From CAZKTS01 sp964555735 (GTDB taxonomy: Bacteria > Actinomycetota > Acidimicrobiia > IMCC26256 > PALSA-555), in NCBI GenBank assembly GCA_964555735.1, contig CAZKTS010000081.1, positions 1-20,885 of the forward strand: 20,885 nucleotides of DNA, in the 5' to 3' direction. The notes under the pieces were generated by a model that worked only from the letters and a program-made list of their open reading frames with translations, was not told where the DNA came from and did not search any database. A program made the translations under genes and the position numbers. Positions 8,647 through 19,199 of this stretch are shown here, in pieces; positions within the stretch are counted from its first letter, which is position 1, and every line of letters starts with the position of its first letter.

Positions 8647-10476
8647 ATGTCGAGGCGCGCGCGGGGCCAGATCAGACGGGTGGTCGTGCTCGTCGCGACC
8701 GTTGCGGTCGCGACGGTCGGGTTGGCCGCCACCGCCTCGGCCGACCTCGAGTGGCAGCCGACACCTACGGATCTCTCGGACAGCGAGCAGGCGGGCCAGA
8801 GCCCGCAGGTGTCGGCGCTCGGCACCGGTGACGCGGTCGCGGTCTGGGCCGAGACCGTCGATTGCGAGTGCCCCTTCTTCGGGGTCAACGCGGCGACGTG
8901 GGACGGGGCGACGAACTCGTGGTCGGCGCCCGTCGCCATCCCGGGGCAGAGCGGCCCGGTGCTCGCGATCCCGACGCTGCTCGCCGACCTCTCGGTCGCA
9001 GGGTCGACGAACGGCACCGCAGTGGCGGCGTGGTCGACGATCGACCTCAACGAGACGCCCGAAGACGACTCCGACGACTTCATCGCGGTCCAGGCCTCGG
9101 TCTACGACGGCTCCTCGTGGGGCAGCGCGACGACCATCGGCGACAGCGGTCTCGACATCCTGGGCTTCCCGAACGTCGACGTCTCGATCGACGACGCCGG
9201 ACGCGCCGCGGCGGTCTGGACCTCCGTGGACCTGGTCGGCGACAGCACCATCGAGGCCGCGACGTACGCGTCGGGGACGTGGTCGGCCTCCAGCACGATC
9301 TCCGACACGGGCGACGACGTCGACTACGCGCGGGTGGCGAGCCTGGGCGGCGGCAGCGCGGTCGCGATCTGGGCGGGGTGCGGGTGCAGCGACCCGGTCC
9401 TCCAGTCGAGCGCGTTCGACGGCAGCACGTGGTCCGCTCCCGCCGACGTGGACCCGGTGGGCGCCGACGACCCGATCGCGCCCGCGATCACGGCAACCGG
9501 CTCCGGCACCGCGGCCGCGACGTGGATCGACTTCGACGGCGACACCGGCAACGACAGTGTGCGCACCGCGACGTACACGGGCGGTGCGTGGTCGAACCAC
9601 ACCACGGTGTCCGACACCGATCGCAACACTGCGTCCCCGTCCATCGGCAGCAACGGTGGCGGGACCGCCGTCCTCGCCTGGGTCATCGAGCCGCCGCTCG
9701 ACACCGACTCCTTCCGCACGGAGTCGATCCCCGACTTCGCCTGCTCGTGCCCGGGCATCGTGCAGGGTGCGACGTCGCCCGGCGGCGGCTCCTGGTCGAT
9801 CCCGCTCGACCTCTCGGACACGACCGAAGCGTTCACGCCGGACGTGAGCGGGATCGGCGACGGCGCCGCGGTGGCGGTCTGGTCCGACCTCGGCGAGACC
9901 GTCGGCGCGGCCACGTTCGACGCGACGACCGCCAACGCGCCGCGGACGCTGACGCCTCCCGGCACGAACGGCTTCTTCCCGCAGACCGCCGGCACCGGTG
10001 CGGGGACCGCGCAGACCGTCTGGACCGGCGACGGCGGTGTGCTCGGTCTGTCGTCGACCGCGTCGCTCGGCGCACCCGAGGTGCTCAAGGTCGCGTCGCC
10101 CGGTGGCACGGTGACCTTCGCCACGAGCTCGGGCGGGTTCCTGCACATGAAGAACCTCCCGCTCCCGGCCACGCCGCCCCCGCCGCCGGGCGCGTCGTTC
10201 CCGTACGGCATGTTCTCGTTCGACATCGTGAACCTCACGCCCGGGTTCAGCACGCTCGTCACCGTGGCGCTCCCCGCGCCGGCGACTGAGTACTGGAAGC
10301 TCCAGCACGACCTCTGGACGAAGGTGCCGGGCGTGGTCGTGAACGGCAACACGCTCACGCTCACGCTCACTGACGGCGGGTTCGGTGACGCCGACGGCAC
10401 GGCCAACGGCACGATCGTGGACCCCGGCGCTCCCGGGGTCGCGCGCGCCGTGCCGCCCCTGACCTTCACCGGCTGA
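8647..10476 (+). CDS. Secreted beta-propeller-like repeat protein with choice-of-anchor U-like C-terminus
   Basis: This 609-residue exported protein has a clear Sec signal peptide: basic start (MSRRARGQIRR), hydrophobic core, and a likely cut after ASA at residue 32. Residues 50 to about 475 hold about eight imperfect repeats of 40-60 residues with the pattern 'G..AVAVW ... A.Y..GTWS....I', typical of beta-propeller blades. Three repeats carry a CxC motif (C73/C75, C245/C247, C366/C368), the only cysteines seen. A proline-rich linker (509-515) leads to a domain whose end, 'LTLTDGGFGDADGTANG' then 'VDPG', resembles the choice-of-anchor U domain. No LPXTG, lipobox or C-terminal membrane helix follows. 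An in-frame TTG nine codons upstream is less likely than the ATG, which has a ribosome binding site. No enzymatic residues are evident; a binding or surface role is inference. Confidence 0.85.
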   Translation: MSRRARGQIRRVVVLVATVAVATVGLAATASADLEWQPTPTDLSDSEQAGQSPQVSALGTGDAVAVWAETVDCECPFFGVNAATWDGATNSWSAPVAIPGQSGPVLAIPTLLADLSVAGSTNGTAVAAWSTIDLNETPEDDSDDFIAVQASVYDGSSWGSATTIGDSGLDILGFPNVDVSIDDAGRAAAVWTSVDLVGDSTIEAATYASGTWSASSTISDTGDDVDYARVASLGGGSAVAIWAGCGCSDPVLQSSAFDGSTWSAPADVDPVGADDPIAPAITATGSGTAAATWIDFDGDTGNDSVRTATYTGGAWSNHTTVSDTDRNTASPSIGSNGGGTAVLAWVIEPPLDTDSFRTESIPDFACSCPGIVQGATSPGGGSWSIPLDLSDTTEAFTPDVSGIGDGAAVAVWSDLGETVGAATFDATTANAPRTLTPPGTNGFFPQTAGTGAGTAQTVWTGDGGVLGLSSTASLGAPEVLKVASPGGTVTFATSSGGFLHMKNLPLPATPPPPPGASFPYGMFSFDIVNLTPGFSTLVTVALPAPATEYWKLQHDLWTKVPGVVVNGNTLTLTLTDGGFGDADGTANGTIVDPGAPGVARAVPPLTFTG

Positions 10477-10500
10477 TCGTCGCCGGCTCGGCCGCCGCGG

Positions 10501-10510
<10 letters not shown>
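10467..10510. terminator. Bidirectional terminator built into both gene ends
   Basis: CACCGGCTGA (10467-10476) and TCAGCCGGTG (10501-10510) are a perfect 10-bp inverted repeat. Each arm ends in the stop codon and last codons of its own gene: the secreted protein and ClpB both finish ...TG-stop. The 24-nt loop is GC-rich and can itself pair. In the plus-strand transcript G-U pairs extend the stem by about 4 bp. No T-tract. This is the strongest terminator candidate in the window. Confidence 0.55.
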
Positions 10511-13095
<2,585 letters not shown>

Positions 13096-13132
13096 GGGTC
13101 GGATCACCTCAGGTCGCGGACGTCGAACTCGT

Positions 13133-13159
13133 GAAGTTGACAACGCCGTTATCAACTTC
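13133..13159. promoter_or_regulatory. HAIR-like HspR operator upstream of clpB
   Basis: GAAGTTGA (13133-13140) and TCAACTTC (13152-13159) form a perfect 8-bp inverted repeat separated by 11 bp. The inner TTGA-N11-TCAA has the same spacing as the HspR operator HAIR (CTTGAGT-N7-ACTCAAG), and the centre is nearly palindromic too. It covers the -10 region of the clpB promoter, a suitable place for repression. Binding by the HspR encoded at 14458-14862 is inference. Confidence 0.65.
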
Positions 13160-13166
13160 GTATTCC
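13142..13166 (-). promoter_or_regulatory. Sigma-R/sigma-H-like promoter of clpB
   Basis: On the minus strand GGAAT (13166-13162) and GTT (13144-13142) are 17 bp apart, matching the GGAAT-N18-GTT consensus of actinobacterial SigR/SigH with one base less spacing. The -10 GTT lies inside the HspR-type inverted repeat. The start of transcription would fall near 13135, giving a leader of about 40 nt. Confidence 0.55.
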
Positions 13167-13248
13167 CGCCCCAGGATGTCAAGGCCCAGCGGGGTCGAGA
13201 AATCACCTCTGGACCCCCGGCCCCGGGTCTGCCATCCTCGTCGGTCCT

Positions 13249-14454
13249 GTGACTGGTGAGGCTGATGTGACTGGCGCCGATCTTCCGGGCGCAGACCTTC
13301 CGGGCGACGTTCCGGGCGGTGGGGCACCGGGGCCCGGGCCGGGTTGGTTCTCCGACCCGCTCGGGCCCTCGGGCACCCTCCGCTGGTGGGACGGCGCGGC
13401 CTGGTCGTCGCGCACGGTCCTCGACGGCGCCGCCGGGGAGACCGTCTCGTGGCGCCCCGACCTCGCCGCCCTGGGTGCACCCGAAGCCGGTCCGAACACC
13501 GAAGCGCCGATCGTCGACCCGCCGGCCGTCACCCCGCCCGTCCTCGACGCCCCGATCGTCGACGCCCCGATCATCGACCGGGCCGGCGACGGGGCCGTCG
13601 TCGAGGCCCGGCCCATCTCGTTCCATGCGATCGGCGCACCCGACACCGAGCTGCCCGCGATCGAGCTGGATCCCGTCGAGTTCCACGCGGTCGACGTCGT
13701 GCCACCCGAGCTCCCGCCGGTCCAGGAGCCCGCGGTCGGGGGCCGCGTCGAGCCCGCGACCGACGACGAGCCGCCCGGCGACGGCGACGCCGTCGGCGCC
13801 CTGGATCCGCTGCGCGCCGCGTTCGGTGAGGACGCCGACTGGCGCGACGACGACACGATCACCCCGACCCCCGGCCGTCGCCGTCGGCTCGTGCCGGCGA
13901 TCGTGGCGGTCGCGCTGGTCGCGGTCGCGGCCGGCGCGGGCGCCGGGGTCGTCGGGCAGACCGATCGGCCCGAGGTGGAGCCGGCGCTCGCGTATCGCGA
14001 CGCCGAGGCCGGATTCGCGCTGCGCTACCCGGACACCTGGACCGTCGAGCGCGAGTCGTCCGGGACGTCCGTGCAGTTCAGCATCGCGGCACCCGGCGCG
14101 GCGAAGACGCAGACGAACCTGGTGACAGTCGCGGTCGGCGAGGAGCCGGCCGCCGGCGACGACACCGGCCTCCCGTCGCTCGACGCGCTCTCGGAGAAGG
14201 TGACGGCCGGGCTCCGGGAGGAGTTCCCGGGGATCGAGCTCGAGGCTGCGGAGCGCACCGAGCTCGCGAAGGCCCCGGCCTACCGGCTCCAGCTCGTCGA
14301 CGCCGACGAGACGCCGCCGATCGAGATCCAGCAGTACGTCGGTCGCACGACGACCGGGCGACCGCTCACCGTCAACGTCACCATCCGGGAGCCGCGCACC
14401 GCGCCGACGCCGGCCCAGCTGCGCGCCTTCCTCGCCTCGATCGAGCCCGCCTGA
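13249..14454 (+). CDS. DUF2510 membrane protein with extracytoplasmic PsbP/LpqN-like domain
   Basis: This 401-residue protein has four parts. The N-terminus (1-30) is Gly/Pro-rich with a 15-bp tandem repeat (ADLPG-ADLPG-DVPGG). A DUF2510 motif follows at about 31-56 (PGWFSDP, GTLRWWDGAAW). A long acidic, proline-rich and probably disordered stretch (60-205) contains a second 15-bp repeat (13543-13572) and a doubled 'FHA' segment. After four arginines comes one transmembrane helix (213-235), then a roughly 150-residue outer domain with 'FALRYPDTWTVERES', as in PsbP- or LpqN-like domains. Topology should be N-in, C-out. The GTG start at 13249 has no clear ribosome binding site and the true start could be a little downstream. 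It is divergent from clpB (153 bp between starts) and convergent with hspR. Function unknown. Confidence 0.8.
   Translation: MTGEADVTGADLPGADLPGDVPGGGAPGPGPGWFSDPLGPSGTLRWWDGAAWSSRTVLDGAAGETVSWRPDLAALGAPEAGPNTEAPIVDPPAVTPPVLDAPIVDAPIIDRAGDGAVVEARPISFHAIGAPDTELPAIELDPVEFHAVDVVPPELPPVQEPAVGGRVEPATDDEPPGDGDAVGALDPLRAAFGEDADWRDDDTITPTPGRRRRLVPAIVAVALVAVAAGAGAGVVGQTDRPEVEPALAYRDAEAGFALRYPDTWTVERESSGTSVQFSIAAPGAAKTQTNLVTVAVGEEPAAGDDTGLPSLDALSEKVTAGLREEFPGIELEAAERTELAKAPAYRLQLVDADETPPIEIQQYVGRTTTGRPLTVNVTIREPRTAPTPAQLRAFLASIEPA
13543..13572 (+). repeat. Tandem 15-bp repeat within the DUF2510 gene
   Basis: Two copies of a 15-mer (CTCGACGCCCCGATC and GTCGACGCCCCGATC) lie end to end and start a third (ATCGAC), coding LDAPI-VDAPI-ID. 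It sits in the low-complexity linker and may vary in number between strains. A similar 15-bp pattern coding ADLPG occurs near the gene start. Confidence 0.6.
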
Positions 14455-14464
14455 CGCTCAGGCG
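14448..14464. terminator. Stem-loop formed by two convergent stop codons (second copy)
   Basis: CGCCTGA (14448-14454) and TCAGGCG (14458-14464) form a perfect 7-bp stem with a CGC loop. The stem contains the stop codon of the DUF2510 gene on one strand and that of hspR on the other. The core matches the junction at 7360-7372. No T-tract. It could terminate transcription both ways. Confidence 0.4.
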
Positions 14465-14862
14465 CTCCCGCGGTACCGGATGACCCGGGACTCCTTCACG
14501 GGCACCAGGTCCCGGCGGTGCTCCCGCCGCACCTGCTCGACCGCCTCCACGAGATCCTCGTTGGCCCGGTCGAGGGCGCGGCGCAGCTCGGCGATGAGCG
14601 CCCGTGCTCGGTCGAGCTCCTCTTCGAGCTCGAGCACCTTGCGCACCCCGACGAGGCTGACGCCCTCGTTGGTGAGCTCCTGGATCCGACGGAGCAGCGT
14701 GATGTCCCGATCGGAGTACCGCCGACTCCCGCCCTGGGTGCGCGCCGGCTCGATCAGACCCTTGCGCTCGTAGATGCGCAGGGTCTGCGCGTGCACGCCG
14801 GCGAGCTCGGCGGCGACCGAGATGATGTAGAGCGCCCGCTCCTGTTCGCTCCGCTCAGGCAT
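14458..14862 (-). CDS. hspR: HspR, MerR-family heat-shock repressor
   Basis: HspR represses the dnaK operon and clpB in actinobacteria by binding HAIR repeats, and in Streptomyces uses DnaK as co-repressor. This 134-residue protein has the MerR winged helix at about 12-80: 'LYIISVAAELAGVHAQTLRI' then 'YERKGLIEPARTQGGSRRYS', the HspR form of the MerR start, and 'DITLLRRIQEL'. A leucine-rich coiled coil (75-110) for dimerisation follows, then a basic C-terminus. It lacks the cysteines of metal-sensing MerR members. The gene is last in dnaK-grpE-dnaJ-hspR, 3 nt after the dnaJ stop, with a GGGGGTG ribosome binding site overlapping the dnaJ end. Position and sequence agree, and the target-like repeats lie in front of dnaK and clpB. 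Confidence 0.95.
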   Translation of the reverse strand: MPERSEQERALYIISVAAELAGVHAQTLRIYERKGLIEPARTQGGSRRYSDRDITLLRRIQELTNEGVSLVGVRKVLELEEELDRARALIAELRRALDRANEDLVEAVEQVRREHRRDLVPVKESRVIRYRGSA

Positions 14863-14865
14863 GGA

Positions 14866-16032
14866 TCACACCCCCAGCTGTGCTCGTGGGTTCTCGGGCA
14901 GCTGCGCGGCAAGCGCCTCGACCGCCGCGCGCTCGTCGTCGGAGAGCTCGGTCGGCACGGCCACCTCGAAGGTGACGAGGAGGTCGCCGGGATCGCCCTT
15001 GGCCGGCGTGATGCCGCGGCCGCGCACGCGCACGGTGGTGCCGCTCTGCGTTCCCGGCGCGACCTTGACCGTGACCGGCGCCTCGAGGGTCGGCACCTTC
15101 ACCTGCGCGCCGAGGACGGCCTCCGGATACGTCACCGGGACCCGCACCGTGAGGTGCTTGGCGCCGGAGCGACCGAAGATCTCGTGGGTGCCGACGTGGA
15201 CCACCACGTAGAGGTCGCCGGCGGGGCCGCCGTTGCGCCCCGCGCCACCGCGGGCCTTCACCTTGATGCGCTGGCCGTCCTTCACACCGGGCGGGATGCG
15301 CACCTTGACGTCGCGCCGCCGGCGCTCGACGCCGCTCCCCTTGCACTTCTTGCACTTCTTCTCGACCACCTGCCCGCGCCCACCGCAGGTCGGGCACACC
15401 TGGGAGAACGAGAACGGACCCTGGTCGACCGCGACCGAACCGTTGCCGCCGCACGTCGGGCACGTCGTGGGGAAGGTGCCCGGCTCGGCACCGGTGCCGT
15501 GACACTTCGAGCAGGTGGCGTCCGACGTGAGCGCGACCGACGTCTCGACGCCGCGCACCGCGTCGAGGAAGTCGAGGTGCAGCTCGGTCTCGAGGTCCTG
15601 GCCGCGCTGGGGACCGGCCGGCTGGCGACCCCGCCCGCGCCCGCGGCCGAAGCCGCCGCCGCCCGCGTTGCCGAACAGCCCGCCGAAGAGGTCGCCGAGG
15701 CCACCCCCGTCGTCGAAGTGGAACGTCGCGTTCTCGAAGCCAGGGCCGAACCCGCCGAACCCGCCGCCGGGACCGTTCGGACCGACGCCGCTGGCGACCA
15801 TCTCGCGGACCTGGTCGTACTCCTTGCGCTTCTCGGCGTCCCCGAGCACCTCGTGCGCGGCTGAGATCTCCTTGAACCGCGCCTCGGCGGCGGCGTCACC
15901 GGCGTTCGCGTCGGGGTGGAACTCCTTCGCGAGCTTCCGATACGCCTTCTGGATGTCGCGATCGGACGCGCCGGGCTCGACGCCGAGCTCGGCGTAGTAG
16001 TCCTTCTCGAACCACTCGCGCTGTGGCGCCAT
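14866..16032 (-). CDS. dnaJ: DnaJ (Hsp40) co-chaperone
   Basis: DnaJ delivers unfolded proteins to DnaK and stimulates its ATPase. This 388-residue type I protein has a J-domain (about 10-75) with the essential HPD at 39-41, a Gly/Phe-rich region (81-130), four CxxCxGxG zinc motifs beginning at C174, C191, C213 and C227, and a C-terminal substrate-binding region. The N-terminal ten residues (MAPQREWFEK) before 'DYYAELGV' are typical of the actinobacterial DnaJ1 that sits in the dnaK operon. A 96-nt gap with two strong hairpins separates it from grpE, while hspR follows after 3 nt, so the operon probably has uneven expression along its length. Confidence 0.96.
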   Translation of the reverse strand: MAPQREWFEKDYYAELGVEPGASDRDIQKAYRKLAKEFHPDANAGDAAAEARFKEISAAHEVLGDAEKRKEYDQVREMVASGVGPNGPGGGFGGFGPGFENATFHFDDGGGLGDLFGGLFGNAGGGGFGRGRGRGRQPAGPQRGQDLETELHLDFLDAVRGVETSVALTSDATCSKCHGTGAEPGTFPTTCPTCGGNGSVAVDQGPFSFSQVCPTCGGRGQVVEKKCKKCKGSGVERRRRDVKVRIPPGVKDGQRIKVKARGGAGRNGGPAGDLYVVVHVGTHEIFGRSGAKHLTVRVPVTYPEAVLGAQVKVPTLEAPVTVKVAPGTQSGTTVRVRGRGITPAKGDPGDLLVTFEVAVPTELSDDERAAVEALAAQLPENPRAQLGV

Positions 16033-16045
16033 CTATCCCGCTCTC

Positions 16046-16102
16046 GGCCCTGCGGGCCAGGCCGCTCGGGCCCCGCTCGCTGCGGCGGGCGATACGCCCG
16101 CC
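16046..16102 (-). other. Two hairpins in the grpE-dnaJ gap
   Basis: GGCCC-TGC-GGGCC (16046-16058) and an 8-bp perfect stem GGCGGGCG-ATA-CGCCCGCC (16084-16102) lie in the 96-nt gap. They could act as an attenuator, an RNA-processing site, or mRNA stabilisers for the upstream dnaK-grpE part. Orientation relative to the operon is minus; the stems are symmetric. Function is inference. Confidence 0.4.
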
Positions 16103-16128
16103 ACGGACGCTCGCTTCGGTCTCATCAC

Positions 16129-16643
16129 TCAGTCCTTGCGCTCGACCTTGACCATGGCCGGGCGGAGAAGTCGGCCCTTCAGGAGGTAGCCGGTGCGCAT
16201 CGCGTCGGCGACGACGGCGTGCTCACCGTCGCCTTCTTGCATGACGGCTTCGTGGACGTTGGGATCGAAGTCGGCGCCGTCGGTGGGCACCCGCTCGAGA
16301 CCGGCGCGCTCGAGCACGTTCAGCAGCTCGGCGTAGACGAGCTCGACGCCCTTGCGGGTCTGCTCGTCGGCGTCGGCCACCGTGCCGAGGGCGAGCTCGA
16401 ACGAGTCGAGCACGGGCAGCAGCTGCTGGAGCAGCTGCTCGTTCGCCCGCTCGACCACCTCGGTCTGCTCGCGCAACATGCGCTTGCGGTAGTTCTCGAA
16501 GTCGGCCTGCACGCGCTGCGCGACCTCGCGCAGCTTCTCCCGCTCCACGATCAGCTGCTCGACGTCGAGCTCGAGGGCGGCCTCCGCATCCTGCGCGGAG
16601 GCCTCACCCTCGTCCCGGACGTCCTCCGGCTCTTCGGTGGACA

Positions 16644-16644
<1 letters not shown>
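16129..16644 (-). CDS. grpE: GrpE nucleotide exchange factor
   Basis: GrpE releases ADP from DnaK and so resets the chaperone cycle. The 171-residue protein has an acidic N-terminus (1-25), a long coiled-coil helix (about 25-75) including 'QRVQADFENYRKRM', and the C-terminal beta-wing with 'GADFDPNVHEAVM' and 'GYLLKGRLLRPAMVKV', matching the GrpE signature. Its ATG overlaps the dnaK stop by one base (TGATG), so translation is probably coupled to dnaK. The length is normal for the family. Confidence 0.96.
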
Positions 16645-18506
<1,862 letters not shown>

Positions 18507-18590
18507 GGTGGTGTCCCTTCGAACGGAGAACAGGTTGGGGTCCTGACCCGGTCGGGCAGCTCGGGTGCCGGGAGATCGGGCGCAGGAATC

Positions 18591-18609
18591 TTGAGTGTGA
18601 ACGTATCAA
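18591..18609. promoter_or_regulatory. HAIR-like HspR operator upstream of dnaK
   Basis: TTGA (18591-18594) and TCAA (18606-18609) are 11 bp apart. The left side is a complete canonical HAIR half-site, CTTGAGT (18590-18596); the right half is ATCAACTT, as in the clpB operator, instead of ACTCAAG. It adjoins the promoter -10, about 85-105 bp before the dnaK start codon. Confidence 0.65.
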
Positions 18610-18633
18610 CTTTGCTGCGGCGACGACTATTCC
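18608..18633 (-). promoter_or_regulatory. Sigma-R/sigma-H-like promoter of the dnaK operon
   Basis: On the minus strand GGAAT (18633-18629) and GTT (18610-18608) are exactly 18 bp apart, the SigR/SigH consensus. Transcription would start near 18600, inside the HspR-type repeat, leaving a leader of about 95 nt. A TACGTT at 18605-18600 also resembles a housekeeping -10, so a second promoter is possible. Confidence 0.6.
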
Positions 18634-18709
18634 CCGCCTCGCGGGAATTCGGCCGGGCCCGGAGCGGCCGGGAGCGCCGCGTGCCCGGGCGCAGCGTTGA
18701 CAACGTCGC

Positions 18710-18715
18710 TAGATT
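18710..18715 (+). promoter_or_regulatory. Putative -10 element, leaderless cNMP-binding gene
   Basis: TAGATT ends 7 nt before the ATG at 18723 with no ribosome binding site between, the classic spacing for leaderless actinobacterial messages. It sits in a sequence resembling half of the clpB operator (GTTGACAACG at 18696-18705). Confidence 0.45.
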
Positions 18716-18722
18716 CCTGGGC

Positions 18723-19148
18723 ATGGCCAAGGGCGACTCGTTCGTGGACCTCCTCGCGCAGGTTCCCCTCTTCTCCGCATGCTCGAAGAAGGATCTCCAG
18801 CTCGTGGCCAAGCGGGCGGAGGACGTCAAGGTCGAGGCGGGCAAGGTGCTGGTCAGCGAGGGGGCGGCCGGCGCCGAGTTCTTCGTCATCCTCGACGGCG
18901 AGGCGTCCGTCACCCGGCACGGCAACGAGGTAGCCCGCATCGGCTCGGGCGACTTCTTCGGCGATCTCGCGCTCCTCGACCGCGCCCCTCGCAACGCGAC
19001 GATCACCGCGGTGACGCCGATGGAGCTGGTCGTGCTCGGTCAGCGCGAGTTCTCGGCCCTCATCGACGAGGTCCCCGGCTTCGCGCACAAGCTCCTCGCC
19101 GGCCTCGCCCGGCGCCTGCGCGCCTACGACGCCCAGACCACCCAGTAA
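18723..19148 (+). CDS. Single-domain cyclic-nucleotide-binding protein (Crp-like sensor, no HTH)
   Basis: This 141-residue protein consists of one cNMP-binding domain. After 'LLAQVPLFSACSKKDLQLVA' the beta-roll runs through 'FFVILDGEASVTRHGNEVARI' in two parts to the phosphate-binding cassette 'GDFFGDLALLDRAPRNATI'. The cassette keeps the arginine of the PRxA motif that binds the cyclic phosphate but has Asp where Glu is usual (FGD for FGE). It ends soon after the C-helix (AGLARRLRAYDAQTTQ), so there is no helix-turn-helix or enzyme domain. The frame is open far upstream, antisense to dnaK, but the ATG at 18723 matches the domain start and the leaderless -10. The gene is divergent from dnaK and 51 nt ahead of the reductase gene. 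Partner and ligand are unknown. Confidence 0.85.
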   Translation: MAKGDSFVDLLAQVPLFSACSKKDLQLVAKRAEDVKVEAGKVLVSEGAAGAEFFVILDGEASVTRHGNEVARIGSGDFFGDLALLDRAPRNATITAVTPMELVVLGQREFSALIDEVPGFAHKLLAGLARRLRAYDAQTTQ

Positions 19149-19186
19149 TCGCTCCGGCGAACAACGTGACGGACACGAGCCGCTAG

Positions 19187-19192
19187 TAGGTT
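19187..19192 (+). promoter_or_regulatory. Putative -10 element, leaderless Fe-S reductase gene
   Basis: TAGGTT ends 7 nt before the GTG at 19200 and there is no Shine-Dalgarno sequence. This suggests the reductase gene has its own promoter despite being only 51 nt after the cNMP-binding gene. Confidence 0.4.
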
Positions 19193-19199
19193 GCGGGCC

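Noticed and set aside
13177..13182. TTGACA on the minus strand as a housekeeping -35 for clpB
   Set aside because: The only nearby TA-rich hexamer (TACGAA) is 14 bp away and a poor -10. Kept as a weak possibility only.
13096..13686. N-terminal extension of clpB
   Set aside because: It would cross the promoter, the operator and the DUF2510 gene. The ATG at 13095 has a ribosome binding site and the conserved N-domain start.
18697..18702. TTGACA as a -35 box for the cNMP-binding gene
   Set aside because: It is only 7 bp from the TAGATT -10, far from the needed 16-19 bp. It fits better as part of an operator-like half-site.
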